Positions 54,953 to 62,725 of a DNA stretch of 64,000 bases are shown piece by piece. Each line of letters starts with the position of its first letter. Within the stretch, counting starts at the first letter, position 1. Source of the DNA: CAYFPS01 sp964345075 (GTDB taxonomy: Bacteria > CAIWAD01); NCBI GenBank assembly GCA_964345075.1, contig CAYFPS010000003.1, positions 138,279 through 202,278 on the forward strand, given 5' to 3'. The translations under genes were made by a program, and so were the position numbers. The notes beneath the pieces were generated by a model. That model searched no databases. It was not told where the DNA came from and was given only the letters and a program-made list of their open reading frames with translations.

Positions 54953-56341
54953 ATGAAACTGCAGGAGGGTATCAGGCGCGTACGCATTGAACGCAGCCTG
55001 CTCCTGCTGGTCGACTTCCTGAGTATCACGGCTTCGACGGCACTCACCTGGTGGCTGCGCTTCAGGAGCGGCCTATATGCCGAAGCTGAACCCTTTGACC
55101 AACCCTGGCTGATGTACGCAGTCTTCAGCCTCTTCTGGATTTCGATCTTCGCCCTGCGCGGCCAGTATCGCAAGTTGTATCACATCAGCCGATTCCAGAG
55201 CTTGCAGGAAGTCGTTAAAAGTGTTTTTGTCGGTCTGGTAATTCTCTTTCTGATCACGACGAATCCTGCTGACCCACTGGGTGCCGGCCGGCTGATGCTG
55301 CTCTCCTACGGGGCAGTGCTCGTTGCCGGTGCTGGCTTCGGACGGGTTTTCTTTCGCACTGTCCAGAAGCGTTTGCTTGAACGAGGAATCGGCCAGCGCA
55401 GGACACTTGTTGTGGGTGCCAGTGACTCAGCCTCGCGACTGATTAGCCAGTTTCGCAGGCATCCGGGCATGGGCTATCATATTGTGGGAAGAGTAGATCC
55501 CGGGGATGTAACACCTGCAAGCATTGAACCGCTTGAGGATGCCATCGGTCAGCTGGATCAACTTGCCGAACTTTGTGATACACATGATGTGATGGAGTGT
55601 GTTGTGACCGACCCCGGCCGCGAGCTGCTTTTTCGCGTTATTCATTCGGCCAGCAGCCGCGGTGTTGATGTACTGATCGTACCCGATCTCTACGATCTGG
55701 TGCTGGGCAATGTGAAGGCTTTCAATATCTGGGGAATGCCGGTCATTCAGGTGTTTCCGCATCTGATGGCGCCCTGGCAGTTTCTGCTCAAGCGCCTGCT
55801 GGACATTGTCGTCAGCCTTTTCATGTTGGTACTGGGTCTGCCTATCCTGCTGCTCGTGCCTCTGCTCATCATGCTGGAGGATCGTGCCAACGGACTGATT
55901 TTCAGGCAGCAGCGGGTTGGCCGCGCTGGTCGCGAATTCATGCTACTGAAGTTTCGCACCATGCGTCCGGCCACGGCTGTATCACAGACAGACGAAGAAC
56001 GTCTGCTGAATTGTGGTCGCTGGATCCGCCGCTATCGTCTGGATGAATGGCCGCAGTTCCTGAATATTCTAAAGGGCGATATGTCTTTTGTCGGACCCCG
56101 TCCGGAGCAGAAAGCGCTGGTTGACGATTACATTCGGCGCTGGCCGCTTTATGCACGTCGGCATAATGTGCGCCCGGGCCTGACCGGCTGGGCACAGGTA
56201 CGGCAGCGCTATGATCAGAGTCTGAAGCAGCTGGAAGACAAACTCGGACTTGATCTCTTTTATCTTGAAAACATGAGTCTTGGACTCGATCTGAAGGTTC
56301 TGGTCTTTACGATTCGCACTGTCCTGAAAGGGGATGGCTGA
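54953..56341 (+). CDS. WbaP-like polyprenyl-phosphate sugar-1-phosphate transferase
   Basis: A 462-residue membrane enzyme that starts glycan repeat units by loading a sugar-1-phosphate onto undecaprenyl phosphate. The N-terminal membrane bundle (four helices, 15-135) is followed by a Rossmann-like domain (RRTLVVGASDSASRLI) and the C-terminal bacterial sugar transferase domain: KRLLDIVVSLFMLVLGLPILL, FRQQRVGRAGREFMLLKFRTM, RRYRLDEWPQFLNILKGDMSFVGPRPE and PGLTGWAQV. The sugar is not evident. Confidence 0.93.
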   Translation: MKLQEGIRRVRIERSLLLLVDFLSITASTALTWWLRFRSGLYAEAEPFDQPWLMYAVFSLFWISIFALRGQYRKLYHISRFQSLQEVVKSVFVGLVILFLITTNPADPLGAGRLMLLSYGAVLVAGAGFGRVFFRTVQKRLLERGIGQRRTLVVGASDSASRLISQFRRHPGMGYHIVGRVDPGDVTPASIEPLEDAIGQLDQLAELCDTHDVMECVVTDPGRELLFRVIHSASSRGVDVLIVPDLYDLVLGNVKAFNIWGMPVIQVFPHLMAPWQFLLKRLLDIVVSLFMLVLGLPILLLVPLLIMLEDRANGLIFRQQRVGRAGREFMLLKFRTMRPATAVSQTDEERLLNCGRWIRRYRLDEWPQFLNILKGDMSFVGPRPEQKALVDDYIRRWPLYARRHNVRPGLTGWAQVRQRYDQSLKQLEDKLGLDLFYLENMSLGLDLKVLVFTIRTVLKGDG

Positions 56342-56342
56342 A

Positions 56343-56810
56343 ATGCCGGTACATCATTCCGAACTTGTGATACAGGCTGATCTGGAAAAGGTCTTTGCCT
56401 TTTTCAGTGATGCCTCCAATCTTGAACGTATCACGCCGCCAGAGCTCAGCTTTCGAATTGTAACACCGCTGCCGATCGAAATGAAGGCCGGAACGAGGAT
56501 TGAATACAAGCTGAGCCTTTCGGGCATTCCTTTTCGCTGGTGTACGCTGATCCCCATCTGGGAGCCACCCCATCGCTTTATGGACCTGCAGGAAACAGGA
56601 CCTTATGCGAAGTGGGAACACGAACACCGCTTTTCGCAAACTCCTGATGGTGTCCTGATGGAAGACACTGTCAACTATGAGCTGCCCTTCGGCCCGCTGG
56701 GGAAGCTGGCCCTGCCCTTTGTCAGGGCCAAGGTCCGCCGCATCTTTGAGCATCGCAATCGCACCATCAGCGAGCTGTTTGCATCACAAGAATTGGGGAA
56801 ATCCACATGA
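56343..56810 (+). CDS. SRPBCC-family (polyketide cyclase/dehydrase-like) protein
   Basis: A 155-residue START-like fold protein with the typical beginning (LVIQADLEKVFAFFSDASNLERITPPELSF) and VPFRWCTLIPIWEPPHRFMDLQETGPYAKWEHEHRF-type middle (GIPFRWCTLI...WEHEHRF). It probably binds a hydrophobic ligand; no catalytic residue is evident. ATG 56343 has better Shine-Dalgarno spacing than ATG 56334. It overlaps the next gene by four bases. Confidence 0.85.
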   Translation: MPVHHSELVIQADLEKVFAFFSDASNLERITPPELSFRIVTPLPIEMKAGTRIEYKLSLSGIPFRWCTLIPIWEPPHRFMDLQETGPYAKWEHEHRFSQTPDGVLMEDTVNYELPFGPLGKLALPFVRAKVRRIFEHRNRTISELFASQELGKST

Positions 56811-57379
56811 TCAGATGGATGATCGTCTGCCTGCTTGCCGTGCAGAGCCTGCTGGCCGCCTTGATTCCCGGCCACCTGCCTCCAGGCCTTGAGCGAGAGG
56901 TTGAAGCCGGTGATACACTAAGACTGCTTCGGGCTCAAGCCTTTCAGAAGCCGGACTTTACGAGCTCTGAAGGCTGGACGGCTATTGGAGCCGCCACAGT
57001 ACTGGGCGCACGGCAGGGATTCTATCACGTTCGCCTGGAGGAGGTGGGAACGGAGTGCTGGGTTTATCGCAGTGAGCTGGCAGTAGAAGCCAGGCCTTCT
57101 CGCGACCTGCCTGATCCATACCCCGCCGGCGGTTCCGACGCCTTTCGGGAAGCCCTGCCTGTGCTTCCTGCCAGCGGTGATACACTGAGTCTGATCGGCT
57201 GCGTGTTCTTTCAGCAGCCGGATTTACTTGGTGAACATGGCTACTTGCCTGGTGAGAGGAAGCTGATTGTGCTCGAGGCTGAAAATGAGGCAGGCATGTT
57301 GCGCGTCAGACAGCTGGACGGGAGTAGTGGCTGGGTTCATCGTGGCGAGCTGCCAGAGGAAAAGCGTCGCCCGAAATGA
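56807..57379 (+). CDS. Secreted protein with two SH3-like repeats
   Basis: A 190-residue protein with a signal peptide (VCLLAVQSLLAAL). It has two similar domains of about 85 residues: each begins GDTL-R/S-L, carries a phenylalanine-glutamine pair before a PD (AFQKPDF and FFQQPDL), and ends with W-V-Y/H-R-S/G-E-L. These resemble bacterial SH3 domains that bind peptidoglycan or peptides. The dispersed 8-mer encodes the GDT of both repeats at the same position. Confidence 0.75.
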   Translation: MIRWMIVCLLAVQSLLAALIPGHLPPGLEREVEAGDTLRLLRAQAFQKPDFTSSEGWTAIGAATVLGARQGFYHVRLEEVGTECWVYRSELAVEARPSRDLPDPYPAGGSDAFREALPVLPASGDTLSLIGCVFFQQPDLLGEHGYLPGERKLIVLEAENEAGMLRVRQLDGSSGWVHRGELPEEKRRPK

Positions 57380-57855
57380 ACCTGCACGAAATCTTCATGG
57401 ATATGGCGCTGGCTGAAGCGCGCAAGGCTGAAGAGCGTGGCGAAGTGCCGGTTGGAGCCGTGGTTGTGAAGGATGGCCATGTGATCGGTCGCGGTCACAA
57501 TCAAACGATTCAGCTGAAGGATCCGACAGCTCATGCGGAAATGCTCGCGATTACAGCCGCCGCTGATGCCGTCGGCGACTGGCGACTGGAAGGCTGCACG
57601 CTTTATGTAACGCTGGAGCCCTGCACCATGTGCGGCGGTGCCATGGTGCTGGCCCGGGTTCCGCTGGTTGTCTTTGGCACCTGGGATCCAAAGGCCGGGG
57701 CTTGCGGCAGCGTTCACAATGTGATCCAGCGACCCGAGTTGAATCATCAAATGGAACTCCTCCCCTGTATACGTGAGGCTGAGTGTTCGGCTCAGCTCAA
57801 GCAGTTTTTCAGGAAACTTCGTGAAGAGAAGAAGCAGCAAAGGGGGGATGCATGA
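57376..57855 (+). CDS. tRNA-specific adenosine deaminase TadA
   Basis: A 159-residue zinc deaminase that makes inosine at the wobble position of tRNA-Arg(ACG). The zinc site is complete: TAHAEMLAI (His, and the catalytic Glu) and PCTMCGGAM (two Cys). The start [18 protein letters not shown] is family-like. Overlaps of four bases with both neighbours place it in one operon with the SH3 and YbjQ genes. Confidence 0.94.
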   Translation: MNLHEIFMDMALAEARKAEERGEVPVGAVVVKDGHVIGRGHNQTIQLKDPTAHAEMLAITAAADAVGDWRLEGCTLYVTLEPCTMCGGAMVLARVPLVVFGTWDPKAGACGSVHNVIQRPELNHQMELLPCIREAECSAQLKQFFRKLREEKKQQRGDA

Positions 57856-58172
57856 TTCTGACAACAACTCCAACCATTGAGGGCCGCACGATCACTTCAT
57901 ACAAGGGAGTCGTCGTTGGTGAGGCGATCATGGGTGCAAACATCTTCAAGGACCTGTTTGCAGGAATCCGTGATATCGTAGGTGGTCGATCGGGTGCCTA
58001 CGAGCGCGAATTGCAAAGTGCCAGGCAGGTTGCTTTTGCAGAGCTCGAAGAGCATGCCCGCGCACTGGGAGCGGACGCTGTGGTCGGTATTGACCTGGAC
58101 TATGAGGTCGTTGGCGAGCGCGGCGCAATGTTGATGGTTTCTATCAGTGGAACCGCAGTAACACTAAGCTGA
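57852..58172 (+). CDS. YbjQ/UPF0145-family protein
   Basis: A 106-residue protein matching the UPF0145 (YbjQ) family of pentameric small proteins: [46 protein letters not shown] and [17 protein letters not shown] heavy-metal-binding role is often stated for the fold but is not proven. It ends the tadA operon. Confidence 0.92.
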   Translation: MILTTTPTIEGRTITSYKGVVVGEAIMGANIFKDLFAGIRDIVGGRSGAYERELQSARQVAFAELEEHARALGADAVVGIDLDYEVVGERGAMLMVSISGTAVTLS

Positions 58173-58222
58173 AGCTCGCCTGCTGCAAGTTCAGTCAGCG
58201 TGTCTTACATTCAAGGTTCTCA

Positions 58223-58308
58223 GGAGGAGTGCCGGAGCGGCTGAACGGGACGGTCTCGAAAACCGTTGTACACTTCGTGTACCGTGGGTTCGAATCCCAC
58301 CTCCTCCG
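58223..58308 (+). tRNA. tRNA-Ser (anticodon CGA)
   Basis: Acceptor stem GGAGGAG pairs with CTCCTCC (58301-58307), with discriminator G. The anticodon stem ACGGT/ACCGT encloses the loop CTCGAAA with anticodon CGA. A long variable arm (GTACACTTCGTGTAC) identifies a type II tRNA, and the T arm is GTGGG-TTCGAAT-CCCAC. CCA is not encoded. Confidence 0.95.
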
Positions 58309-58322
58309 TTCGCAGGCGAAAC

Positions 58323-58348
58323 AAAAAATCCGCTAAGGCGGATTTTTT
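58323..58348 (+). terminator. Intrinsic terminator after tRNA-Ser
   Basis: AAAAAATCCGC, a TAAG loop and GCGGATTTTTT: a strong bidirectional-looking terminator 15 bases after the tRNA. An identical copy is at 58516-58541. Confidence 0.93.
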
Positions 58349-58515
58349 GTTTTGGCCAGAACGGTGGAGAAGCATAATCGTGCGGCCGGTATTAGGCCGC
58401 CACAGATTGGATCAGTGCGCCCGCCGGGAGAGATGATTTCATTCAGCGGGCATTGTTCCGGGCGCGCTCATCCCACGGTTACTCTCTGGACAGACCATTC
58501 TTTCGCAGGCGAAAC

Positions 58516-58541
58516 AAAAAATCCGCTAAGGCGGATTTTTT
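58516..58541 (+). terminator. Duplicate copy of the tRNA-Ser terminator
   Basis: Identical hairpin and T tract, carried in the second copy of repeat block 1; no gene precedes it directly. Confidence 0.85.
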
Positions 58542-58556
58542 GTTTTGGCCAGAACG

Positions 58557-58656
58557 NNNNNNNNNNNNNNNNNNNNNNNNNNNNNNNNNNNNNNNNNNNN
58601 NNNNNNNNNNNNNNNNNNNNNNNNNNNNNNNNNNNNNNNNNNNNNNNNNNNNNNNN
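58557..58656. other. Assembly gap (100 N, nominal length)
   Basis: A scaffold gap inside the repeated intergenic region. It is flanked by repeat copies, which is probably why assembly failed. Genes could be hidden here. Confidence 0.97.
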
Positions 58657-58879
58657 GGGAGAGATGATTTCATTCAGCGGGCATTGTTCCGGGCGCGCTC
58701 ATCCCACGGTTGTTTGCGCCCCTTGACACCCGGCTGGTCGGGCAGTGTCCAGAATCAACGCCTTTGTCAGGCAATCTTGACGCTGCATGGGTTATCCACA
58801 AGTTATTCAAAGCTACGTCCGACGCCACTCCCTTGTCAATCTCCACCACCCACTTGCCTTCCTCCTCCTTCCCATTTGC

Positions 58880-58885
58880 TACCTT
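58880..58885 (+). promoter_or_regulatory. TACCTT -10-like element before rny
   Basis: CATTTGCTACCTTCACC, 52 bases before the ATG at 58937. The stretch TTTGCTACCTTC is identical to that before yebC. Confidence 0.45.
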
Positions 58886-58936
58886 CACCAATTGGCGCGG
58901 CCAAGCCGCCGCGCATGAACCCGAAAGGAACGACTG

Positions 58937-60478
58937 ATGATAGAAAAGCTTTTGTATCTCGCCGGTGGCCTGATTCTCGGGCTCGCGGTGACATTTGTGA
59001 TGCGCTCCATGGGGCGCAAGGCGGATGAGGAAGCTGGTCAGGATCTCCTGGAAATGGCCCGGCAGGAAGCAGACTCCATTCGCAAGCAGGCCGAGCTGGA
59101 GGCCCGGGAAGAGTGGCGCGTCAAGGAAAACCGCCGCAAGCAGGATCTGAAGCAGCGCGAGAAGAAGCTGCAGCAGCGCGAGCAGCAGAATCGCAGCCGC
59201 GAAGCCGAGATCCGCGGAATGCAAAAGGCCGTGCAGGACATGGAAACCGAGCTGCAGGTCAAGCAGCGCATGGTCGAGCACAAGGAAGCCGAGCAGGCCG
59301 AGCTGAAAGAAGAGCTTAAAGAGCGCATTGAAGAACAGCGCGGCAAGCTCGAGCAGATTTCCGGTTTGACGGTTGAGGAGGCCCGCCGCGAGGTTCTGTC
59401 ACACGCCCGTCAACAGTTCGAGCGCGAGGCCGCCGAACTGGCCGCCGAGATTCGTGGTCAGGCCCGTGAACTTGCCGCCCGCGAAGCGCGCGAAGTCATC
59501 ATCACTACCATCGAAAAGATGGCGGCCGATTCCACGCAGGAAGCCACGATCAAGGAAGTCGAGATTCCCAATAACCGCATCAAGGGCATGGTCATCGGCC
59601 GCGAAGGCCGCAACATCAAATCCTTCGAGGCGATCACGGGAACCAAGATGATCGTGGATGAAACTCCCGACACCATCGTGATTTCCTGCTTCGATCCCGT
59701 GCGCCGCGAAGTCGCTCGCATCGCCCTGGAAAGCCTGATCAAGACGCGTAACTTCTCGCCCAGGACAATTCAGGATGCCGTGGCCAAGGCCACCAGGCAG
59801 GTGGATGGTGTTATGAACGAAGCCGCCACCAAGGTGCTGAAGGACCTGCAGCTGAATGTTCATCCCGACCTGAAAAAGATGATCGGTCGTCTGCGCTACC
59901 GCACTTCCTATGGCCAGAATGTGCTGGATCATTCGAAGGAAGTTGCGCGCATTGCTGGTGCCATGGCCGCCGAACTGGGGCTGGATGTGATGCTGGCCAA
60001 GCGCGCGGGCCTGTTGCACGACGTTGGCAAGGCCGATTCCAACGGCAGCGAGCGTAGCCATGTGGCCATCGGTGTGGATGTCTGCACGCGGGTGAAGGAA
60101 CATCCCATCGTGATCAACTCGGTGATGGCCCATCACAATGAGGCGCCCCCGATCGACCCGATTTCGGAGCTGGTCACGGCTGCTGACATCATTTCCAGCG
60201 CCCGCCCGGGCAGCCGGCGTGATAGCGTCGACAGTTACACCAAACGTGTCGAGCAGCTGGAAGGCATTGCAGGCGGTTTCCATGGCGTGCACCGTGTTTA
60301 CGCGCTTTACGCAGGTCGTGAAATTCGTGTGGTCGCCGAAGCGGGTAAGGTCGATGACGTGATGAGCGAAAAGCTTTCAAGCGATATCGCAACCAAGATC
60401 AGTCAGGACATGCAGTTCCCTGGTTCGATCAAGGTGGTGGTGATCCGCGAATCCCGTGCGGTGGCCACCGCCGTCTAA
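58937..60478 (+). CDS. Ribonuclease Y
   Basis: A 513-residue membrane-anchored endoribonuclease initiating mRNA decay. It has an N-terminal helix (5-22), a long charged coiled coil (about 30-190), a KH domain (NNRIKGMVIGREGRNIKSFEAITG, about 212-235 onward) and an HD domain (LDHSKEVARIAG, HDVGKADSNGSERSH, MAHHNEAPP). The length matches Rny. It is preceded by a TACCTT element and followed by the second copy of the dispersed noncoding element. Confidence 0.95.
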   Translation: MIEKLLYLAGGLILGLAVTFVMRSMGRKADEEAGQDLLEMARQEADSIRKQAELEAREEWRVKENRRKQDLKQREKKLQQREQQNRSREAEIRGMQKAVQDMETELQVKQRMVEHKEAEQAELKEELKERIEEQRGKLEQISGLTVEEARREVLSHARQQFEREAAELAAEIRGQARELAAREAREVIITTIEKMAADSTQEATIKEVEIPNNRIKGMVIGREGRNIKSFEAITGTKMIVDETPDTIVISCFDPVRREVARIALESLIKTRNFSPRTIQDAVAKATRQVDGVMNEAATKVLKDLQLNVHPDLKKMIGRLRYRTSYGQNVLDHSKEVARIAGAMAAELGLDVMLAKRAGLLHDVGKADSNGSERSHVAIGVDVCTRVKEHPIVINSVMAHHNEAPPIDPISELVTAADIISSARPGSRRDSVDSYTKRVEQLEGIAGGFHGVHRVYALYAGREIRVVAEAGKVDDVMSEKLSSDIATKISQDMQFPGSIKVVVIRESRAVATAV

Positions 60479-60704
60479 TCTGGTCGACTGGAGCCACCTT
60501 CAGGTGTATTGAGTCAAGCCAGGCTGACGCATCTGAAGATTTTTGCAAATCGAACCACCATACGGGGAACTTGCGAGCGCCTGCAAGGCTATGCCCCGGG
60601 TGGGTGGGGGGTGGTGAGGAGGGCGCAACCACCCGCTATTCAGAACACACTGCTTATTGCCATAGCACAAGACACAGCCCAGGTTCCAGAATAGGGGGAA
60701 ATCA
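60479..60704. other. Intergenic region with the second noncoding element
   Basis: No gene is seen. It contains element copy 2 (60519-60623) and a short unremarkable stretch before the Shine-Dalgarno of the small Cys protein. Confidence 0.6.
60519..60623 (+). repeat. Dispersed noncoding element, copy 2
   Basis: It matches 33309-33420 in order and orientation (CAGGCTGACG, TTTTTGCAAAT, GGGGAAC, GCGCCTGCAAGGCTA, CCCCGGG, G-rich tail), at roughly 75-80% identity over the last 60 bases by eye. It starts 40 bases after the rny stop. Confidence 0.6.
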
Positions 60705-60914
60705 ATGAAACCCATCGTTGATCCAAAGGATGCCAAACCCTGGCAGGAAGGCCGTTACTGCTCCATGTGCCTGACCGAAGATCCACAACTTCAGTACTTC
60801 GCTGATCGCTTCATTCCCGATACCTGGTTCTGCGCAGAATGCTGGGAACGTTGTGAGCTGCAGCAGCGCATGGTTGACGAGGGCCTTGAGCAGAATCCCG
60901 AAGTCGAAAACTGA
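60705..60914 (+). CDS. Small four-cysteine protein, unknown function
   Basis: A 69-residue acidic protein with two Cys pairs, YCSMC (residues 19-23) and FCAECWERC (about 43-51), likely a small zinc ribbon. It starts at ATG 60705 after AGGGGG. No family is recognised. It may bind nucleic acid or protein partners; that is a guess from the zinc-ribbon pattern. Confidence 0.75.
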   Translation: MKPIVDPKDAKPWQEGRYCSMCLTEDPQLQYFADRFIPDTWFCAECWERCELQQRMVDEGLEQNPEVEN

Positions 60915-60953
60915 TTCGCAAAAAAACGCCTTCAGGGACAGTTCAGGGATGAG

Positions 60954-60969
60954 ATCGGTTTGAACCGAT
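60954..60969. other. Inverted repeat in the mdh promoter
   Basis: ATCGGTT/AACCGAT with a two-base spacer. It overlaps the proposed -35 box, a usual place for an operator. Confidence 0.45.
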
Positions 60970-60988
60970 TTGAGGAATTCCCTATCTT
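60960..60988 (+). promoter_or_regulatory. Probable mdh promoter
   Basis: TTGAAC, a 17-base spacer and TATCTT: a good sigma-70-type match 70 bases before the mdh ATG. Confidence 0.6.
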
Positions 60989-61058
60989 GTCAAGACTTCA
61001 ACATTATGACCTGCCCAATTGACAGTCAGGTTCCGAAACGCACTTCCTGGAGGAATGC

Positions 61059-62000
61059 ATGAGCAAGATTACCGTCATCGGCGCCGGAAACGTCGGCGCA
61101 ACCTGTGCACAGCGACTCGCGGAAAAGCAGCTCGCTGAAACCGTCGTCCTCGTGGACATCCTGGATGGAATTCCGCAGGGCAAGGCCCTCGACATGTGGG
61201 AAACCGCTCCTATCGAGGGATATGATACCCGCATCGTTGGCACCAATTCCTATGAGGAAACCGCCGGCAGCGACATCATCATCATGACGGCCGGTCTGGC
61301 CAGAAAGCCGGGCATGAGCCGCGACGACCTGCTGAAGATGAACACGCAGATCGTCCACAGCTGCATCAGTGCCGCTGCCAAGCAGAGCCCCAATGCGGTG
61401 ATCATCGTGGTTTCCAACCCGCTGGATGCCATGACCTATGTCGCCCTCAAGGCTTCCGGTTTCCCGACCAAGCGCGTCTTCGGCATGGCCGGTATTCTGG
61501 ACACGGCCCGCTATCGCAGCTTTATCGCCGAGGCGCTGGACGTCAGCGTCAAGGACGTGCAGGCCATGGTGCTGGGTGGCCACGGTGACACCATGGTGCC
61601 GCTGCCCCGCTACACGACCGTTGGTGGCATTCCCCTGCCCGAGCTGATGCCTGCCGATCAGATTGAAGCCATCGTCCAGCGTACCCGCGACGGCGGCGCC
61701 GAGATCGTCAAGTACTTGAAGACCGGTAGCGCCTACTATGCGCCCAGCGCAGCAGCCGTCGAAATGGCCGAGAGCATCATGCTCAACCGTCGCCGCATTC
61801 TGCCCTGCGCCAGCTGGCTGACCGGTGAGTTCGGCGAGAAGGACGTCTACATGGGCGTGCCCACCCTGATCGACAAGACGGGTGTTGGCAAGATCATGGA
61901 AATGCCTTTGAACGAGGACGAGCGCAAGCTCTTTGACGCCAGCCTTGAGCACGTCAAGAAGAACGTCGCTGAGGTTGAGGCGCTGTTGAAGGAAATCTAA
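61059..62000 (+). CDS. Malate dehydrogenase
   Basis: A 313-residue NAD-dependent dehydrogenase interconverting malate and oxaloacetate. Nucleotide loop [14 protein letters not shown], substrate Arg in [14 protein letters not shown] (the Arg at this place favours malate over lactate), [11 protein letters not shown] and the catalytic His in [12 protein letters not shown]. It resembles the LDH-like bacterial MDH group. The start follows CTGGAGG. A terminator ends it. Confidence 0.95.
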   Translation: MSKITVIGAGNVGATCAQRLAEKQLAETVVLVDILDGIPQGKALDMWETAPIEGYDTRIVGTNSYEETAGSDIIIMTAGLARKPGMSRDDLLKMNTQIVHSCISAAAKQSPNAVIIVVSNPLDAMTYVALKASGFPTKRVFGMAGILDTARYRSFIAEALDVSVKDVQAMVLGGHGDTMVPLPRYTTVGGIPLPELMPADQIEAIVQRTRDGGAEIVKYLKTGSAYYAPSAAAVEMAESIMLNRRRILPCASWLTGEFGEKDVYMGVPTLIDKTGVGKIMEMPLNEDERKLFDASLEHVKKNVAEVEALLKEI

Positions 62001-62008
62001 AACCTTCA

Positions 62009-62036
62009 GGGTCCCGATCATTCGGGACCCTTTTCA
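62009..62036 (+). terminator. Intrinsic terminator after mdh
   Basis: A nine-pair stem GGGTCCCGA/TTCGGGACCC followed by TTTTCATTT, eight bases after the stop. Confidence 0.9.
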
Positions 62037-62057
62037 TTTCAGCTTGAGGGGGCGAAA

Positions 62058-62717
62058 ATGAAACGACTTGCCGGAATTCTTGCCGGTTGCGGCTTTCTTG
62101 ACGGTGCCGAGATTCAGGAAGCCGTGATCACCTTGCTGGCCTTTGAGCGTTTGGACATTGCCATCGACTGGTATGCTCCCGACATACCCCAGCATCATGT
62201 AGTCGATCACAAAGCCACGCAGCCCAATGGTGGCGAGCGCAATGTCCTGATCGAAAGCGCTCGCATCGTTCGCGGGGCCATTCGCCCCTTGACTGATTTG
62301 AAGCTTGCCGGCTATCAGGGACTGGTCATGCCCGGTGGTTTCGGGGTGGCCAAAAACCTCTGCAGTTTTGCCTTTGATGGTGCCGGCATGACAGTTCTGC
62401 CTGCGATCGAAGCTCTCGTTCGACAGGGCCACCACCTTGAGCTGCCCATGGGCTTCATCTGCATTTCACCTGTGATTCCGGCCCGCGTTCTGGGCATGGC
62501 AGGACTTTCACCCACGGTCACGATCGGCGATCATCCAGGCACCATCGAGGCCATCGAATCCTGGGGGGCCCGCCACAAAACATGCTCCCCGGAAGAGATA
62601 TGTATTGACGAGAAAAACCGACTTTATACAACTCCCGCCTGGAATGCCGCGCAGCGGGCAACTCAGGTGGAAACAGGTATCAATCGTCTGGCCGAAGCCC
62701 TCGCGGCCGCTCTTTAG
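62058..62717 (+). CDS. ElbB-like glyoxalase (DJ-1/PfpI superfamily)
   Basis: A 219-residue protein starting LAGILAGCGFLDGAEIQEAV, the diagnostic ElbB/EvhA (isoprenoid biosynthesis protein with amidotransferase-like domain) beginning. VMPGGFGVAKNLCSFAFDG and LPMGFICISPVIPA carry the class I amidotransferase-like core and its Cys. E. coli ElbB has glyoxalase activity. It is probably cotranscribed with glgC eight bases downstream. Confidence 0.92.
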   Translation: MKRLAGILAGCGFLDGAEIQEAVITLLAFERLDIAIDWYAPDIPQHHVVDHKATQPNGGERNVLIESARIVRGAIRPLTDLKLAGYQGLVMPGGFGVAKNLCSFAFDGAGMTVLPAIEALVRQGHHLELPMGFICISPVIPARVLGMAGLSPTVTIGDHPGTIEAIESWGARHKTCSPEEICIDEKNRLYTTPAWNAAQRATQVETGINRLAEALAAAL

Positions 62718-62725
62718 GAGATCCA

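Larger units (their letters stand above)
104..57184. repeat. Dispersed 8-mer GTGATACA, about 55 copies
   Basis: Exact copies read by eye (first base on the + strand). Forward: 104, 2950, 4393, 7038, 8306, 12201, 12806, 13684, 14899, 19000, 19658, 20879, 22141, 22532, 27593, 31034, 31498, 34429, 34574, 36338, 40481, 44461, 49183, 50949, 51849, 52718, 53620, 54088, 55575, 56367, 56910, 57177. Reverse (TGTATCAC): 152, 3235, 3599, 5539, 6021, 17599, 21081, 22307, 24016, 24582, 31139, 31243, 35767, 36262, 39936, 44057, 44114, 50748, 51202, 51514, 52521, 55176, 55978. Chance expectation is one or two. None is preceded by A. Nearly all lie in genes and use every reading frame that avoids an in-frame stop. 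Near variants are also common: GTGATACG (12017, 26561, 28364, 36736, 42550, 53910, 56427) and GTGTTACA (18655, 34246, 37713, 37857, 39543, 53677, 54813, 55507, 56459). The function is unknown; a DNA uptake sequence is the leading inference. Confidence 0.93.
58309..58711. repeat. Intergenic direct repeats flanking the 100-N gap
   Basis: Two blocks are each repeated identically. Block 1 (55 bases, starting TTCGCAGGCG and containing a terminator) is at 58309-58363 and 58502-58556. Block 2 (55 bases, starting GGGAGAGATG) is at 58426-58480 and 58657-58711. The second copy of block 1 runs straight into the gap and the second copy of block 2 comes straight out of it. This is a tandem duplication of about 190-230 bases, real or assembled. 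Confidence 0.9.

Noticed and set aside
104..57184. Reading the dispersed 8-mer as a CRISPR or transposon footprint
   Set aside because: Copies are irregularly spaced, mostly inside conserved genes, without flanking duplication or spacers of constant length.
104..57184. Reading the dispersed 8-mer as a transcription-factor operator
   Set aside because: Only about three copies are intergenic; an operator would concentrate before genes.
60598..60611. G-rich run as a stand-alone quadruplex finding
   Set aside because: It is part of the repeated element and is reported there; no evidence separates it from composition.
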